Below are positions 47,859 to 57,778 of a stretch of DNA of 64,000 bases, piece by piece. The DNA lies in assembly GCF_037095755.1 (NCBI RefSeq), contig NZ_JBAWKJ010000003.1:496001-560000 (forward strand). The letters are read 5' to 3'. The notes under the pieces were generated by a model that saw only the letters and a program-made list of their open reading frames with translations, was not told where the DNA came from and ran no database searches. The position numbers and the translations under genes are program-made. How positions within the stretch are numbered: the first letter of the stretch is position 1; every line of letters begins with the position of its first letter. The DNA comes from Sphingopyxis sp. CCNWLW2. GTDB lineage: Bacteria > Pseudomonadota > Alphaproteobacteria > Sphingomonadales > Sphingomonadaceae.

Positions 47859-48289
47859 CGCTCCGGCTCCTGCTGCTCTGCCTGCTCGGGGCATTGGCGC
47901 TTCCGTCGGCGGCGCAGGACCGGCTGCCGCCCGCGCCCTACGCATATCAGCAGCTCAAGGATCCGGCGCAGGAAGCGCGCGCAAAAGCGCTCATGGAAGA
48001 GCTGCGCTGCCTCGTCTGTCAGGGGCAGTCGATTGCCGATAGCGATGCGCCGCTCGCGGGCGATATGCGCCACGAAGTGCGCAGCAAGATCGCGGCGGGC
48101 GAAAGCCCGGCCGAAATCAAGTCGTGGCTCGTCGCGCGCTACGGCAATTGGGTGAGCTACGATCCGCCGTTCGATGGCGCCACGGCACTGCTCTGGCTCG
48201 GGCCGTTGCTCTTCCTCGCGCTCGGCGGATGGCTGGCCTTTGGCCGTTTCCGCCGCGGCGCGAACGATGATGAGGAGGGCGCGGCATGA
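47855..48289 (+). CDS. ccmH: Cytochrome c maturation protein CcmH
   Basis: A 144-residue protein: signal peptide (LRLLLLCLLGALALPSAAQ), then the redox motif LRCLVCQGQS with Cys52 and Cys55, and a C-terminal membrane helix (TALLWLGPLLFLALGGWLAF). It works with CcmG to keep apocytochrome thiols reduced. The GTG start overlaps ccmG by 4 nt; the stop overlaps ccmI by 4 nt. Confidence 0.93.
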   Translation: MTLRLLLLCLLGALALPSAAQDRLPPAPYAYQQLKDPAQEARAKALMEELRCLVCQGQSIADSDAPLAGDMRHEVRSKIAAGESPAEIKSWLVARYGNWVSYDPPFDGATALLWLGPLLFLALGGWLAFGRFRRGANDDEEGAA

Positions 48290-48957
48290 TCTGGCTGTGG
48301 GTCGTACTCGTCGCCTTGCTGACGATCGGCGGCATCTTCTGGTTCGGCAAGCTGCCCGCCGCGGCGCGGCCGCTGGCGGGGGCGGCGGTGATGCTGGGCC
48401 TTGCGGGCTATGCGTTGCAGGGGCATCCGTCGCTGCCGGGCAAGCCTGTGGCGGCGCCCGAGGAGCCCGAGGGATTTGGCGAGGCGATCACCGACCAGCG
48501 GCAGGGGATGTCCGAACGTTTTGGTCCCGCGGCGCAGTGGCTTGGCATGTCCGACGGTTTCGCGCGCACCGGCAAGACCGAACTCGCGGCGAAGACGCTC
48601 GAAAAGGGATTGGATAAATATCCCGACAATGTCGACCTGTGGGTCGGGCTGGGCAACGCGCTGGCGGCGCACGGCGGCGGCGTGATGTCGCCCGCCGCGG
48701 CGCTGGCGTTCGACGAGGCGGCGAAGCGCGATCCCTCGCATCCGGCGCCGCCTTTCTTCGCGGGGCTGGCGCTGGCGCAGGGCGGCGACCTGAAAGGCGC
48801 CGAGACGGTGTGGAGCGATTTGCTCGCGCGCAGTCCGGCCGATGCGCCGTGGCGGCCCGACCTCGAGATGCGGCTGGCGCAATTGCGTCAGGCGCTTGGG
48901 CCGCAGCTGCCCGCCGCTACCCCGGTCGACGTACCGGCACCGGACGTCCCAAATTGA
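48286..48957 (+). CDS. ccmI: Cytochrome c maturation TPR protein CcmI-like
   Basis: A 223-residue protein with two N-terminal transmembrane helices (about 3-22 and 28-45) and a C-terminal TPR domain (about 85-190, including TGKTELAAKTLEKGLDKYPDNVDLWVGLGNAL). It is the apocytochrome c chaperone of the system; here it is shorter than Rhodobacter CcmI, as in many sphingomonads. It ends the ccm cluster. Confidence 0.85.
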   Translation: MIWLWVVLVALLTIGGIFWFGKLPAAARPLAGAAVMLGLAGYALQGHPSLPGKPVAAPEEPEGFGEAITDQRQGMSERFGPAAQWLGMSDGFARTGKTELAAKTLEKGLDKYPDNVDLWVGLGNALAAHGGGVMSPAAALAFDEAAKRDPSHPAPPFFAGLALAQGGDLKGAETVWSDLLARSPADAPWRPDLEMRLAQLRQALGPQLPAATPVDVPAPDVPN

Positions 48958-48996
48958 AACCTATTACAAAGGCTCAGGCTCGTCTAAAGGCCCGCA

Positions 48997-50958
48997 ATGA
49001 CTGCTGAGTCGCAACAGGCGGCGGGCGGCGCCGCGGGCGCCGTGACTGCTGGCGCCGAAACGGCCCATTACGGGCATGGACATCACAGCGATGGCAAGCT
49101 GAAGCTTGCCGTCGGCGCGATCGGCGTCGTGTTCGGCGACATCGGGACCAGCCCGCTCTACGCGTTTCGCGAAACCTTTGCCGGGCATCATCCGATCGAG
49201 GCCGACCGGCTGCACATCTATGGCGTGCTCAGCCTCGTCTTCTGGTCGATGATGCTGGTCGTCACCTTCAAATATGTGCTGACGATCATGCGCGCCGATA
49301 ACAAGGGCGAGGGGGGCAGTCTTGCGCTGCTCGCGCTGATCAGCCGTTCGTCGGGCGAGAAGCGCTGGACCTGGCCGATCATCCTGCTCGGGGTGTTCGC
49401 GACCGCGCTTTTCTATGGCGACAGCATGATCACCCCGGCGATGTCGGTGCTCTCCGCGACCGAGGGTCTGAGCTACGTCAACAAGGGGTTCGAGCCCTAT
49501 ATCGTGCCGATCGCGCTCACGATCCTGATCGGGTTGTTCGCGATCCAGGCGCGCGGGACGGCGAAGGTCGGGATGCTGTTCGGGCCGATCATGCTCGCCT
49601 ATTTCACGATGCTGGCGATCCTCGGCCTGATCCATATCGTCGATCATCCGGGGATTATCGTCGAAACGCTGAACCCGGTGAACGCGCTGCGCTTTTTCTA
49701 CGTCGATGGTTTCACCGCCTTCATCGCGCTCGGCGCGGTCGTGCTCGCGGTGACCGGGGCCGAGGCGCTTTATGCCGACATGGGGCATTTCGGGCGCGGG
49801 CCGATCGGGCTCAGCTGGCTGACCTTTGTCCTGCCCGCGCTGATGCTGAACTATATGGGGCAGGGCGCGATGGTGCTCGAGGCGGACATGGGACCGCGAA
49901 GCGACCTGATAGCCGATCCCTTCTTCCAGATGATGCCAGACGCGTGGCAGGTGCCCGTCGTCATCCTGGCGATCCTCGCGACGATCATCGCCAGCCAGGC
50001 GGTGATTTCGGGCGCCTTCTCGCTGACCCAGCAAGCGATCCAGCTTGGCTTCATGCCGCGGCTGCGCGTCGAGCACACGAGTGCGTCGGCGCAGGGGCAG
50101 ATCTATATCCCAATCGTCAATTGGGGGCTGATGGTGATGGTGATCATCCTCGTCCTCTTCTTCGGATCTTCGAGCAACCTTGCCGCGGCCTATGGCATCG
50201 CGGTGACGGGGGCGATGTTCATCGATACTTGCCTGCTCAGCGTCGTGCTCTTCACATTGTGGAAGTGGCCGGCGTGGAAGGCGCTGCCGGTGCTTGCGGT
50301 CTTCTTCATCGTCGACATCGCCTATTTCGGCGCGAACCTGATCAAGGTGCCCGACGGCGGCTGGGTGCCGCTCGCGATCGGGCTGATCATCTTCACCTTG
50401 CTCACCACCTGGTCTCGCGGACGCAAGCTGATGCAGCAGGAAATGGCCGAGGGCGCGATGCCGATCCCGGTATTCGTGAAGTCGGCGGCGAACAGCGCGA
50501 CGCGCGTGCCTGGCACAGCGGTGTTTATGACATCGAGCAGCGACGGCGTGCCGCACGCGCTGCTCCACAACCTCAAGCACAACAAGGTGCTCCATGCGCG
50601 GATCATCCTGCTGACGATCAAGATCGCCGACGTGCCGTTCGTGCAGGAGGAGAAATTCTGCCTGCTCGAGGATCTGGGACAGGGGTTCCACCGGCTGGTG
50701 CTCAACTATGGCTTCATGCAGCCGATCGACGTGCCCGAGGCGCTGACCCGCGTCACGAGCTGCGGCGGCGAGTTCAAGATGCTTGAAACGAGCTTTTTCC
50801 TGTCGCGGCAGACGCTGATCGCGGCGAGCAAGCCCGGCATGCCGATCTGGCGCGAAAAGCTGTTCGCATGGATGCTGCGCAATTCGGAAAGCGCGATGGA
50901 ATATTTCCGCCTGCCGACCAATCGCGTCGTCGAACTGGGAAGCCAGGTCGCGATCTGA
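48997..50958 (+). CDS. kup: Low-affinity potassium transporter Kup
   Basis: A 653-residue KUP/HAK transporter. The N-terminal [15 protein letters not shown] motif is diagnostic, followed by about 12 transmembrane helices (e.g. [28 protein letters not shown]) and a cytoplasmic C-terminus from about 460. It takes up K+ with protons. The N-terminus before the first helix is Gly/Ala-rich. It stands alone. Confidence 0.96.
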   Translation: MTAESQQAAGGAAGAVTAGAETAHYGHGHHSDGKLKLAVGAIGVVFGDIGTSPLYAFRETFAGHHPIEADRLHIYGVLSLVFWSMMLVVTFKYVLTIMRADNKGEGGSLALLALISRSSGEKRWTWPIILLGVFATALFYGDSMITPAMSVLSATEGLSYVNKGFEPYIVPIALTILIGLFAIQARGTAKVGMLFGPIMLAYFTMLAILGLIHIVDHPGIIVETLNPVNALRFFYVDGFTAFIALGAVVLAVTGAEALYADMGHFGRGPIGLSWLTFVLPALMLNYMGQGAMVLEADMGPRSDLIADPFFQMMPDAWQVPVVILAILATIIASQAVISGAFSLTQQAIQLGFMPRLRVEHTSASAQGQIYIPIVNWGLMVMVIILVLFFGSSSNLAAAYGIAVTGAMFIDTCLLSVVLFTLWKWPAWKALPVLAVFFIVDIAYFGANLIKVPDGGWVPLAIGLIIFTLLTTWSRGRKLMQQEMAEGAMPIPVFVKSAANSATRVPGTAVFMTSSSDGVPHALLHNLKHNKVLHARIILLTIKIADVPFVQEEKFCLLEDLGQGFHRLVLNYGFMQPIDVPEALTRVTSCGGEFKMLETSFFLSRQTLIAASKPGMPIWREKLFAWMLRNSESAMEYFRLPTNRVVELGSQVAI

Positions 50959-51055
50959 AGCCGAAGATTAACTTCCCGACATGTGGCAATAAGCGTTTGT
51001 ACATCGGGGCCAGTCTTGCAATGCAAGGGCGACCCAAAAAAGGCCGCGCAATAGC

Positions 51056-51901
51056 ATGGATGTCGGCAACCCTGACGCTCTGATCCTGCCGGTTCCGCCG
51101 GAACCCTTTGCCCTGATCGTCGGGGCGGCGATACAGGGCGGTTCGGACGAGAGCATCGAAACCGCGTTGCGCCGCATGGGGCTGAGGCCCGAGCGCGTCG
51201 ACGGCGAGGGCACCGATGTCGCCGTGCGCGTCGCGGCGCCCCGTTTCCGCCTGACTTTCGGCGCGGTGTCGGTTCTGGCCGGACCCGCCGCCGGTGCCGC
51301 GCTGGACCTCGCCGATCCCGACCATCCGTCGACCAGCCTGCTGGCGGCGAGCTTGCCACGACGATGGCGCGAGAGCGGGGCGTGCTGGGTCTTTATCCCC
51401 GAGCGCGATCCCGAACGCGCGGGGTCGCCGGGGCCATCGACCGTGCAGCCGACACGAATGCGAGAATTCTTCAAGATGATGGTGCTGCTGATCGACCTGT
51501 TCGATGCCAGCCATATTTTCTGGTCGCCGGCGCGGCTGTGGTCCGACGCGCCGCAATTTCGCGCTTCGATCGCCGAAATGCTGGCCAGCGGAATGCCGCC
51601 GGTGCTGCACCTCGTCGCGTTCCGGCGCCGCGAAAATGGCGCCGATGCCAGCATGGGAACCCGGGGGCTGGTATTGTTTGCGGGGCAGGAACTGGAAGCG
51701 CGGATTCCGGTCGGCTGGACGGTCGCCGAAATGGTCCGGCGGCTGTCGCGGCTTGCGCTCGACATGATGCTCAACGGCCCGGTCCGCCATGCGCGGACGA
51801 TGCGCGGGCTGGAGGCGGGCGAATGGATCGACCTGTCGCCGGGCGCGAGCAGCGGAAGCCAGCGGTCGACGGTGCTTGTCGAGTTCGGCCGCGACGCTTG
51901 A
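51056..51901 (+). CDS. Unrecognised protein upstream of AHH gene (possibly DUF4261-related)
   Basis: A 281-residue soluble protein with no signal peptide or membrane segment. The middle (about 125-190, EFFKMMVLLIDLFDASHIFWSPARLWSDAPQFRASIAEM) recalls DUF4261 proteins, but I am not sure. The C-terminus has GLVLFAGQELEARIPVGWTVAEM. The stop overlaps the TTG start of the AHH gene (TTGA), so the two are probably translated together, and it could be an immunity or partner protein; that is only a guess. Confidence 0.55.
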   Translation: MDVGNPDALILPVPPEPFALIVGAAIQGGSDESIETALRRMGLRPERVDGEGTDVAVRVAAPRFRLTFGAVSVLAGPAAGAALDLADPDHPSTSLLAASLPRRWRESGACWVFIPERDPERAGSPGPSTVQPTRMREFFKMMVLLIDLFDASHIFWSPARLWSDAPQFRASIAEMLASGMPPVLHLVAFRRRENGADASMGTRGLVLFAGQELEARIPVGWTVAEMVRRLSRLALDMMLNGPVRHARTMRGLEAGEWIDLSPGASSGSQRSTVLVEFGRDA

Positions 51902-52380
51902 TACCGCCGCGGGGCTGGCAGGGCGCACCGCCGCCGCAAACCGGGTTCCAGCGTCATCACCTCATCCCGATCGCCCTGTCGCAGCGCCCGCAAATGGCGG
52001 CGATGTTCGAGCAGCTCCATGGCGACGGCTTCGCGCTCCAACATTTCGGTCGCAACGGGTTGATACTCCCTGCGTGCGAGCCGGCGGCGCTGCGGTCGGG
52101 GCATGCGCTGCACCGCGGGCCGCACCATGGCTATAGCGATGTCATCGCGGCGCGGGTCGAAGGGATCAGAGCGCATTTCGCGCTTCACGCGCCGACCGAT
52201 CCGCGAATGGCCCGGCGCACCGCCGTCATGCGTTTGCGTCTGTTGCAGGACTCGACGCGGCGCGCATTGACTGATCGGCATGGCGCGGGCTTCTGGCTCA
52301 ACCGGCGCGACCCGATGCGGCTGTTCGTCGACCGCCCCTATCTCGACGAGGCGATCGACAAGCTGTTCGGTGGTTTATAG
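51898..52380 (+). CDS. AHH-domain nuclease-like protein
   Basis: A 160-residue protein. After 15 Pro/Gly-rich residues the domain starts QRHHLIPIALSQRPQMAAMF (double His at 20-21), then NGLILP (Asn53) and a His-rich HALHRGPHHGYS end, the pattern of the AHH branch (PF14412) of the HNH/Endonuclease VII fold. AHH domains are common toxin tips of polymorphic toxins, but here the domain stands alone without secretion or repeat regions. The start is TTG overlapping the previous stop. It is convergent with the nitronate monooxygenase gene, overlapping it by 6 nt. Confidence 0.7.
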   Translation: MIPPRGWQGAPPPQTGFQRHHLIPIALSQRPQMAAMFEQLHGDGFALQHFGRNGLILPACEPAALRSGHALHRGPHHGYSDVIAARVEGIRAHFALHAPTDPRMARRTAVMRLRLLQDSTRRALTDRHGAGFWLNRRDPMRLFVDRPYLDEAIDKLFGGL

Positions 52381-53346
52381 GCGGACCTTCGCTTCGAGTT
52401 CGCGGCGCGCGGCGAGATATTGCGCTTCGAGTTCGGCGACAAATTCGGCGACCGGGCGCACCGCGGTGACCGGGCCGATGCCTTGACCGGATCCCCAGAT
52501 GTCCTTCCACGCCTTGACCTTAGTGTTGCCGCCCGAGCCGAAGTTCATCGTCTTGAGGTCGCCTTCGGGCAGGTTTTCAGGGTCCATGCCCGCGGCGACG
52601 ATCGACTGGCGAAGGTAATTGCCGTGAACGCCGGTGAAGAGGTTCGAGTAGACGATGTCGCCCGCGCGCCCCTCGACGATGCCGTTCTTGTACGTGTCTT
52701 CGGCATTGGCTTCGGTCGTGGCGATGAAGGCGCTGCCGATATAGGCGAGGTCGGCGCCGCATGCCTGCGCGGCGAGGATTGAGCGGCCGTGGCCGATGGC
52801 GCCCGACAACGCGATCGGACCGTCGAACCATTCGCGGATCTCCTGCACCAGCGCGAAGGGCGATTGCCGGCCGGCATGGCCGCCCGCGCCCGCGGCGACG
52901 GGGATCAGGCCGTCGGCACCCTTTTCGATCGCCTTGCGCGCGAAACGGTCGTCGATGATGTCGTGAAGTGTGATGCCGCCCCAGCCATGGACCGCCTGAT
53001 TGAGCTCCTCGCGCGCGCCGAGCGAGGTGATCGTGATCGGCACTTTCCATTTCTCGCACGTCGCAATGTCGTCGAGCAGCCGGTCGTTCGATTTATGGAC
53101 GATCTGGTTGACGGCGTAAGGCGCCGAGGGCCGGTCGGGATTGGCGCGGTCCCACGCCGCGAGTTCTTCGGTGATCTGGTGCAGCCATTCATCGAGCAGC
53201 GATTGCGGGCGGGCATTGAGCGCCGGGAAGCTGCCGACGACGCCCGCCTTGCACTGCGCGATAACAAGCTCGGGTCCCGAAACGATGAACAACGGCGAGC
53301 CGATCACGGGCAAGCGCAGGCGGTCGAAAATCGGGGGAAGGGCCAT
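52375..53346 (-). CDS. Nitronate monooxygenase family protein
   Basis: A 323-residue FMN TIM-barrel enzyme (2-nitropropane dioxygenase family). It starts LPVIGSPLFIVSGPELVIAQCKAGVVGSFPA, has the phosphate-binding GAGGHAGRQSPFALVQEI and the SGAIGHGRSILAAQACGADLAYIGSAFIAT stretch typical of the family. It oxidises nitronates such as propionate-3-nitronate, or has a related enoyl-reductase-like role. A possible MerR-type operator lies upstream (53378-53389). Confidence 0.88.
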   Translation of the reverse strand: MALPPIFDRLRLPVIGSPLFIVSGPELVIAQCKAGVVGSFPALNARPQSLLDEWLHQITEELAAWDRANPDRPSAPYAVNQIVHKSNDRLLDDIATCEKWKVPITITSLGAREELNQAVHGWGGITLHDIIDDRFARKAIEKGADGLIPVAAGAGGHAGRQSPFALVQEIREWFDGPIALSGAIGHGRSILAAQACGADLAYIGSAFIATTEANAEDTYKNGIVEGRAGDIVYSNLFTGVHGNYLRQSIVAAGMDPENLPEGDLKTMNFGSGGNTKVKAWKDIWGSGQGIGPVTAVRPVAEFVAELEAQYLAARRELEAKVRL

Positions 53347-53703
53347 GAATCACTCTCCGGTTGCAGTTTGAAACTAACCTTAACGTAAACGGAAAGCTGC
53401 GCAAGCGGGTAACTGGCGAGGCGGGCGTGGCGGACGATCGCACGCGGAACGGACCGCCGATCTCTTTTTACAAGCTACATTTTCGAGAAAGCTGGCTGTT
53501 GGCAAATGCCGCTGAATTTCTACCCGCGTAAATCTACGAACGAAAAAAATTACGCTTTTACGACACGGTCTTATCGGCTGGTCGCACCGTGCGCACGACG
53601 ACCTGCGCAACTTTCGACTTCGTCGCGAGTAATCTTGTCCCAGAACGGACCACGCGAATACGCGGGCCCATCTGCGCGGGCGGCAGTTTTGAAGGAGAAG
53701 TAT
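53347..53703. other. Intergenic region between divergent nitronate monooxygenase and OmpA genes
   Basis: This 357-bp region holds no supported gene. It contains CCTTAACGTAAA at 53378-53389, a half-site of LiuR/MerR-type acyl metabolism operators at most. An AT-rich stretch at about 53520-53560 (with a run of A) is a candidate promoter for the OmpA gene, giving a long leader. AAGGAG at 53692-53697 is the ribosome-binding site for OmpA. Confidence 0.4.
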
Positions 53704-54582
53704 ATGGGCGCCGTTTCCAAGAGTCCGAGAATTATATTGGCGCTGGCCTTGCTGGCCGGCACCGCAACGGGGAGCCTCGCGGCTCAAGAGCAGAATGCAA
53801 ACGACGGCGAGGTCATGGCGACCGTTGTCGGCACGCTGCCTTCGCCCGACCAGATGACCAAGGGTCCCAAGGTCGAGGGCATCATTGCCGCGCGCACCGA
53901 TGGCCGGATCAAGGTCGCGACCGCCGACGGCAACAGCACGACCGTGGCGATCGCCGACTATACGAAGATCAAGAGCAGCGGCGGGTTCCTTGGGCTCGAT
54001 CGCGATAAGCTTGGCGCAGCTCAACTGCTCAACGGCCTGCCCGTTTCCATCGACACATTGCAGTGGGATGGCGGACTGGTGGCAAGCCAGGTCCAACTCA
54101 AGAGCAAGGACCTCCGCACCGCATCGATGATCCACACCGGCACCGATCAGCGCTTTGCCGAACAGACGGCGGCGACCGAGGCGCTGCGCAGCCGCGTGGG
54201 CGATATCGACCAGTATAATGTCAAAGGCACGACGAACGTGAACTTCGACACCGGCAAGGCAGTGCTGACCGAGCAGGCGAAAGCCGATCTCTGCAGCGCG
54301 GCATCGCAGGCCGATGGGATGGACAACGCCCTGCTGCTGGTCGTTGGCTACACCGATTCGACCGGTAGCCAGGAACTCAACCAGGTGCTCAGCGAAAAGC
54401 GCGCGAGCCGCGTCGTCAATCATCTTCAGCAGGCGTGCGGCTGGAAGCCCTATCGCATGCTGACCCCCACCGGGATGGCCGAAGCCGACCCGGCGGCGGA
54501 CAACACCACGCCCGAAGGCAAGGCCCAGAATCGCCGCGTTGCGGTGAATATTCTGGTCAGCAAGGGCCTCGACGGCATGTAA
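53704..54582 (+). CDS. OmpA-family outer-membrane or periplasmic protein
   Basis: A 292-residue protein. A signal peptide (about 1-27, ending SLAAQ) is followed by an OB-like beta-rich domain (about 45-130, VEGIIAARTDGRIKVATADGNSTTVAIADYTKI) and a C-terminal OmpA domain (about 170-285) with VNFDTGKAVLT, VVGYTDSTGSQELNQVLSEKRASRVVNHL and AQNRRVAVNI, which bind peptidoglycan. It is not an eight-stranded beta-barrel OmpA; it probably anchors at the wall. AAGGAG precedes the ATG. Confidence 0.87.
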   Translation: MGAVSKSPRIILALALLAGTATGSLAAQEQNANDGEVMATVVGTLPSPDQMTKGPKVEGIIAARTDGRIKVATADGNSTTVAIADYTKIKSSGGFLGLDRDKLGAAQLLNGLPVSIDTLQWDGGLVASQVQLKSKDLRTASMIHTGTDQRFAEQTAATEALRSRVGDIDQYNVKGTTNVNFDTGKAVLTEQAKADLCSAASQADGMDNALLLVVGYTDSTGSQELNQVLSEKRASRVVNHLQQACGWKPYRMLTPTGMAEADPAADNTTPEGKAQNRRVAVNILVSKGLDGM

Positions 54583-54589
54583 GATGCGC

Positions 54590-54676
54590 GGGGTGGGCGG
54601 CGCCCACCCCGGCATTTCCGGCCGGAAGCGGCCGTGACGCAACGAAGGGCGGCCGTGAGGCCGCCCTTCGTCGTTT
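54590..54676 (+). terminator. Tandem hairpins after the OmpA gene
   Basis: A 9-bp stem GGGGTGGGC/GCCCACCCC (54590-54610) is followed by a 12-bp stem CGAAGGGCGGCC/GGCCGCCCTTCG with a GTGA loop (54643-54670) and TCGTTT. This looks like a strong intrinsic terminator for OmpA, and on the other strand it ends near the stop of the membrane gene. Confidence 0.7.
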
Positions 54677-54685
54677 ATGGGTGGG

Positions 54686-55180
54686 TCAGGCCGCGATCGG
54701 GCGGCGGCTGGCTTTGACAGCAAGGTAGCCGAACAGGATCGCGCCAAGGAGGAGTGCGCCCTGTGCCGCGACAAAGGGGCCTTCGGTTCCGTTCGGGGCG
54801 AGCGCGTTGAGTGCAGGAACCTTCAGGAACGACTGCACCACCAGCACGAAGAGGTTGAGGTAGAGCGCGGCGGTGGCGCTGATCGCATAGACCGTCGCTG
54901 CGCGGCCGGCGAGCTTGCGGCCATACCAGGCCCAGAAGGCGACCGCGAGCACCAGCGTCGAGACGATCCCCGTGCCGAGCGCCGGGGTGAAAGCAACGAT
55001 CGGGAAGAGGAAGCCGGTGAGGCTGGTGAGCAAGGTCGTCCAGAGAAACACGCCGTTCGTGCGGGGCAGGATGCTGCCGCGGGCGAAGGCGGGAAGCGCG
55101 ATGAGACCGGCGCCGATGCCGACGAAGCTGATCGCAACGTGCAGCGCGGTGAACTGCGGGATGGTCAAACCGAGGATCAT
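54686..55180 (-). CDS. Small multi-pass membrane protein of unknown function
   Basis: A 164-residue protein with four to five hydrophobic segments (about 8-35, 46-85, 93-115, 135-155). The N-terminus (LTIPQFTALHVAISFVGIGAGLIALPAF) carries a His within the first helix and FARGSILPRTNGVFLWTTLL follows; I recognise no enzyme. It lies just downstream of the hydrolase gene on the same strand, so both may be co-transcribed. Confidence 0.65.
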   Translation of the reverse strand: MILGLTIPQFTALHVAISFVGIGAGLIALPAFARGSILPRTNGVFLWTTLLTSLTGFLFPIVAFTPALGTGIVSTLVLAVAFWAWYGRKLAGRAATVYAISATAALYLNLFVLVVQSFLKVPALNALAPNGTEGPFVAAQGALLLGAILFGYLAVKASRRPIAA

Positions 55181-55233
55181 TGTCTTTACTCCCTGTTGGG
55201 GGCGACGACGGGTCGTCGCCCCGCATATCCGGA

Positions 55234-56061
55234 TCAGCTGTTGATGAAGTCGAGGAGGTCGGCGTTGAACCGATCCTGATGGGTGACGGTGAGGCCGTGG
55301 TCGGCGCCTTCGTAGACCTTGAGCACCGCCTGCTTGACGATCTTGACCGTTGAGAGCGCCGAAGCGCCGATCGGCACGATCTGGTCGTCGTCGCCGTGGA
55401 GGACGAGCGTCGGCTTGTCGAACTTCTTGAGGTCTTCGTTGAAGTCGCTTTCCGAAAAAGCGCGGATGCTGTCGAGCAGGCCCTTGAGGCCGCCGTTCAT
55501 GCCTTGCCGCACAAAGTCGTCGCGCACCGCTTCGCTGACCACCGCGCCGTCGCGGTTATAGCCGTAGAAGGGCAGCGTCAGGTCCTTGAAGAACTGCGGG
55601 CGGTTGTCGAACGTCCCCTTGCGGATGCCGTCGAAGACGTCGATCGGCAGGCCGCCCGGATTGGCCTCGGTCTTGAGCATCAGCGGGGGGACCGCCCCGA
55701 TCAGCGCGACCTTGGCGACGCGGGCGGTGCCGTGACGGCCGATATAGCGGGTGACTTCGCCGCCACCGGTCGAATGGCCGACGAGGATCACGTCTTTCAG
55801 GTCCAGCTGTTCGATCAGTTCGGCGAGGTCGTCGGCGTACTGGTCCATATTGTTATTGTCCCAGACCTGATCCGAGCGGCCATGGCTGCGGCGATCGTGG
55901 GCGATGGTGCGGAAGCCATGATTGGCGAAAAAGACCATCTGGGCGTCCCAGGCATCGGCCGAAAGCGGCCAGCCGTGCGAGAAGACGATCGGCTGGGCGT
56001 CCTTCGGACCCCAATCCTTGAAGAAGATGTTGGTGCCGTCCTTGGTGGTGATGGTGGTCAT
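55234..56061 (-). CDS. Alpha/beta hydrolase, non-haem chloroperoxidase type
   Basis: A 275-residue enzyme. The nucleophile Ser97 lies in GHSTGGGEV, the oxyanion sequence is [12 protein letters not shown], the acid is the Asp of HGDDDQIVP and His lies in GADHGLT. These are typical of cofactor-free haloperoxidases/esterases. The true reaction may be ester hydrolysis. I chose the ATG at 56061, with an AAAGGA purine stretch before it. It is divergent from the AraC-type regulator, which may control it. Confidence 0.85.
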   Translation of the reverse strand: MTTITTKDGTNIFFKDWGPKDAQPIVFSHGWPLSADAWDAQMVFFANHGFRTIAHDRRSHGRSDQVWDNNNMDQYADDLAELIEQLDLKDVILVGHSTGGGEVTRYIGRHGTARVAKVALIGAVPPLMLKTEANPGGLPIDVFDGIRKGTFDNRPQFFKDLTLPFYGYNRDGAVVSEAVRDDFVRQGMNGGLKGLLDSIRAFSESDFNEDLKKFDKPTLVLHGDDDQIVPIGASALSTVKIVKQAVLKVYEGADHGLTVTHQDRFNADLLDFINS

Positions 56062-56188
56062 GTCGCGGTTCCTTTCGTTTCGAGAAGGGCGGGTTTCCGT
56101 CCCGGTGATCTGGAGATAGGCCGGGCGGCGCTTGCGCGGGATTGGCGGATGCGACATTATGCGGGCCGATTCCGACAAAGGAGCCGAT

Positions 56189-57202
56189 ATGCCCAAGTTG
56201 AAGGTGCCCGAGGCGACGACCGTGCCGCTGATCGAGGTCGGGATGATGACCTATCCCGATTGCCAGATGGGCATGGTGTATGGGATCACCGATCTGTTCG
56301 ACGTCGCGGGGCGCTTTGCGGTGGATCATGGCCGCAGCCCGATCCGTGTCAGCCATTGGCGGCTGCAGGAAGTGGGAGGCTTTGCGCGCTGGTACGACAG
56401 CCATCCTGATGAGGCGGCGGGCAATTCGCCCGCGGTGCTGATCGCGCCGGGCAGCCTGCACAAATTGCTCGAGCCCGGCGAGGTCGAGCCCTATGCGCGC
56501 TGGCTGCTCGACCGGCATGCGCAGGGCGCGGTGCTCGCGTCGAACTGCGGCGGGGCGTTTGCGCTGGCGGCGACGGGATTGCTCGCGGGGCGGCCGGCGA
56601 CGACGCACTGGTTCTTCGCCGAGGAGTTCCGCAGCCGCTTTCCCGACGTGCGGATGGAGGCCGACCGCATGGTGATCGACGATGGCGACATCGTCACTGC
56701 GGGCGGGCTGATGGCATGGACCGATCTCGGGCTGCGCATCGTCGAACGCCTGCTGGGGCCGACGGTGATGATGGAGACCGCGCGCTTCCTGCTGATCGAT
56801 CCGTCGGGGCGCGAGCAGAAAAATTATGCGAGCTTTGCGCCGAAGCTGACGCACGGTGATGAGGCGATCCTGCGCGTCCAGCATTGGTTGCAGGCGCGCG
56901 GCCCCGGCCCGGTCGCGGTGCCCGAAATGGCGGGCGAGGCGGGAATGGAAGAACGCACCTTTCAGCGCCGCTTCAAGGCCGCGACGGGCATGACGCCCGT
57001 CGAATATGTCCAGCATCTGCGTGTCGGCAAGGCGCGCGAGCTGCTGGAATTCACCAGGCGCACGGTCGACCAGATCGCGTGGGCCGTGGGATATGAGGAT
57101 GCGGCGGCGTTCCGCAAATTGTTCCACCGCCTGATCGGCCTGTCGCCGCACGAATATCGGCAGCGTTTTTCGACACCGCAGTCGCTGGCGGAGGTCGCCT
57201 GA
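56189..57202 (+). CDS. GlxA-like AraC-family transcriptional regulator
   Basis: A 337-residue regulator. The N-terminal DJ-1/PfpI-like domain (about 10-200) has [23 protein letters not shown], where Cys is kept at the nucleophile elbow. The C-terminal AraC domain has [36 protein letters not shown] and [26 protein letters not shown] chose the ATG at 56189, since AAAGGAG lies 7 nt before it. It is divergent from the hydrolase gene and probably regulates it. Confidence 0.87.
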   Translation: MPKLKVPEATTVPLIEVGMMTYPDCQMGMVYGITDLFDVAGRFAVDHGRSPIRVSHWRLQEVGGFARWYDSHPDEAAGNSPAVLIAPGSLHKLLEPGEVEPYARWLLDRHAQGAVLASNCGGAFALAATGLLAGRPATTHWFFAEEFRSRFPDVRMEADRMVIDDGDIVTAGGLMAWTDLGLRIVERLLGPTVMMETARFLLIDPSGREQKNYASFAPKLTHGDEAILRVQHWLQARGPGPVAVPEMAGEAGMEERTFQRRFKAATGMTPVEYVQHLRVGKARELLEFTRRTVDQIAWAVGYEDAAAFRKLFHRLIGLSPHEYRQRFSTPQSLAEVA

Positions 57203-57292
57203 AATTTTTTCCTGGCTTGTGTCGATTTGGCGGCGGCTCGTTCGTCGTGTTGGCAGGAGCCGTTGTTGGCCCGATCAAAGAGGAGATGGACG

Positions 57293-57724
57293 ATGCGTGT
57301 AATGGTCTTTGTCAAAGCGACCGAGGATAGCGAAAAGGGCCTGCCGCCGACCGAGGACATGACCGCGATGTTCGAGGCGATGGGCAAATTCAACGAGGAG
57401 CTCGTGAATGCCGGCGTGATGGTCGACGGCGATGGGCTCAAGCCCTCGTCGGCCGGCAAGCGCATCGCGTTCGATGGCGCGAGCCGCACGGTGATCGACG
57501 GCCCCTTCGCCGAGACGCGCGAACTTGTCGCGGGTTATTGGGTCTGGGAGGTCAAGGACATGGACGAGGCGGTCGCCTGGGCGAAGCGTTGTCCGAACCC
57601 GATGCCCGGCCCGAGTGAACTCGAAATCCGTCCCTTCTATGAAATGGAGGATTTCGGCGACGCATTGACGCCCGAACTCGCCGAGCAGGAGCAGAAGCTG
57701 CGCGAAAGGCTCAGCGGCGAATAA
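57293..57724 (+). CDS. YciI-family protein (DGPF-type)
   Basis: A 143-residue small protein. It starts MRVMVFVKATEDSE and contains IDGPFAETRELVAGYWVWEVKDMDEAVAW, the DGPF/YciI fold. Members near ECF42 sigma factors are thought to be part of their regulatory pathway. An AAGAGGAGA run lies about 7 nt before the ATG. The next gene starts within about 55 nt, so one transcript is likely. Confidence 0.87.
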   Translation: MRVMVFVKATEDSEKGLPPTEDMTAMFEAMGKFNEELVNAGVMVDGDGLKPSSAGKRIAFDGASRTVIDGPFAETRELVAGYWVWEVKDMDEAVAWAKRCPNPMPGPSELEIRPFYEMEDFGDALTPELAEQEQKLRERLSGE

Positions 57725-57778
57725 TCTATGCCGGTAGCCGTGCTTGCCTTGCTCACGATCTTCGCGGACAAGGCAGGC

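Noticed and set aside
53378..53389. A LiuR/MerR-type operator before nitronate monooxygenase
   Set aside because: Only one half-site matches (CCTTAACGTAAA) and no such regulator gene is near; kept only as a note in the intergenic entry.
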